Translations under genes and position numbers: made by a program
From: a bacterium
GTDB lineage: Bacteria > Bacillota > Bacilli > Lactobacillales > Streptococcaceae
Assembly (NCBI GenBank): GCA_905221375.1
Contig: CAJNCY010000003.1
Location: 1-64,000, forward strand
DNA length: 64,000 nt
Direction: 5' to 3'
Shown: one piece after another, positions 63,656-64,000 of the stretch
Layout of the letters: the number at the start of each line of letters is the position of its first letter
Numbering within the stretch: the stretch's first letter is position 1
Notes under the pieces: generated by a model
What the model was told of the DNA's origin: nothing
Seen by the model: only the letters and a program-made list of their open reading frames with translations
Databases searched by the model: none

Positions 63656-64000
63656 TTACTCCAGAATTACAACTTGTTCACCACTTCGATATAGCTCTGC
63701 AAATGCCAGTAGAGCTTTGCCAAGAATTTCATAATATGAACTTTCTGAAATTGCAAGCTCATTATATACTGTTTCATCTTTTTTAGGATGCCATACAAGG
63801 TACTTCTCGTATATGATTTTACGATAGTAAGGGTCATGTAAATTACTAACCGCCTGCTCAATAGCATCTATCTCTAACTCTGCATCAACTTTTCGGATTG
63901 CCAGTTTCTCAACTTGGCTAGTTGTATTATTCCCAGGGCATCGTGGCATAAAAGAGTATGTATTTGTCACTTTCTGACCGTCTGTATCATTTGCTACACG
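63656..64000 (-). CDS. ArpU-type phage late regulator, partial
   Basis: The frame is open to the right window edge, so the 5' end is missing; GTG at 63970 is probably not the start. AIEQAVSNLHDPYYRKIIYE, then ISESSYYEILGKALLAFAEL is the sigma-like helix-turn-helix of ArpU/RinA-type proteins, which control late transcription in Gram-positive phages. Just upstream of the tRNA-like RNA and head genes as usual. Confidence 0.85.
   Translation of the reverse strand, partial: RVANDTDGQKVTNTYSFMPRCPGNNTTSQVEKLAIRKVDAELEIDAIEQAVSNLHDPYYRKIIYEKYLVWHPKKDETVYNELAISESSYYEILGKALLAFAELYRSGEQVVILE

Overview
The window looks like a chromosome segment of a Mitis-group Streptococcus (S. mitis, S. oralis or S. 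pseudopneumoniae type). The reasons are low GC, pneumococcus-like core genes (rlmCD, ccdA/etrx2 pair, neopullulanase), a PezAT system, a Tn5252-type conjugative region, and a prophage with a choline-binding LytA-type amidase of 951 bp (pneumococcal lytA is 957 bp). Species is inferred from family knowledge, not from a search.

Region 1 (1-about 32.1 kb) is an integrative conjugative element of the Tn5252 kind, cut by the left edge inside a tyrosine recombinase gene. Almost everything is on the minus strand. Reading with transcription, from right to left: a replication/accessory operon (small protein, RepA-like initiator, C5-cytosine methyltransferase, an Spx-like protein, a small HTH protein, a CPBP protease); a promoter with a boxA-like sequence and a heavily structured leader RNA; the type IV secretion operon (VirD4, VirB2-like, VirB6-like, PrgI/VirB3-like, VirB4, and a lysozyme-CHAP hydrolase); a cargo cassette with a GNAT toxin-antitoxin pair and a lactococcin-972-type bacteriocin with its ABC/DUF1430 transporter; a giant methylase-helicase (DarB-like); accessory genes including a toprim protein and a VirB8-like protein; an ART-like (DUF3990-type) gene pair; and pezAT. 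No relaxase is visible.

Region 2 (about 32.1-40.7 kb) is mostly core chromosome: a degenerate intergenic stretch, an alpha/beta hydrolase, a neopullulanase with a cre site, a nucleotidyltransferase-like protein, a diacylglycerol kinase-family protein, a truncated ADP-ribosylglycohydrolase abutting a SAP-domain gene, rlmCD, and the etrx2-ccdA thiol redox pair.

Region 3 (about 41.0-64 kb, continuing past the right edge) is the late half of a siphovirus-type prophage, all on the minus strand. From the right: ArpU-type regulator, a tRNA-like RNA with its own terminator, a small tyrosine recombinase, HNH endonuclease, portal, MuF head protein with a toxin-like C-terminus plus two small genes, large terminase, scaffold, capsid, connectors, tail genes, then holin and LytA-type amidase at the left end. 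Two gene-expression devices stand out. The tail assembly chaperone pair carries an A AAA AAA slippery site for -1 frameshifting. The tape measure gene is split by a group I intron (51911-52797) encoding an HNH homing endonuclease; its P1, P10 and P7 pairings can be read directly from the sequence.
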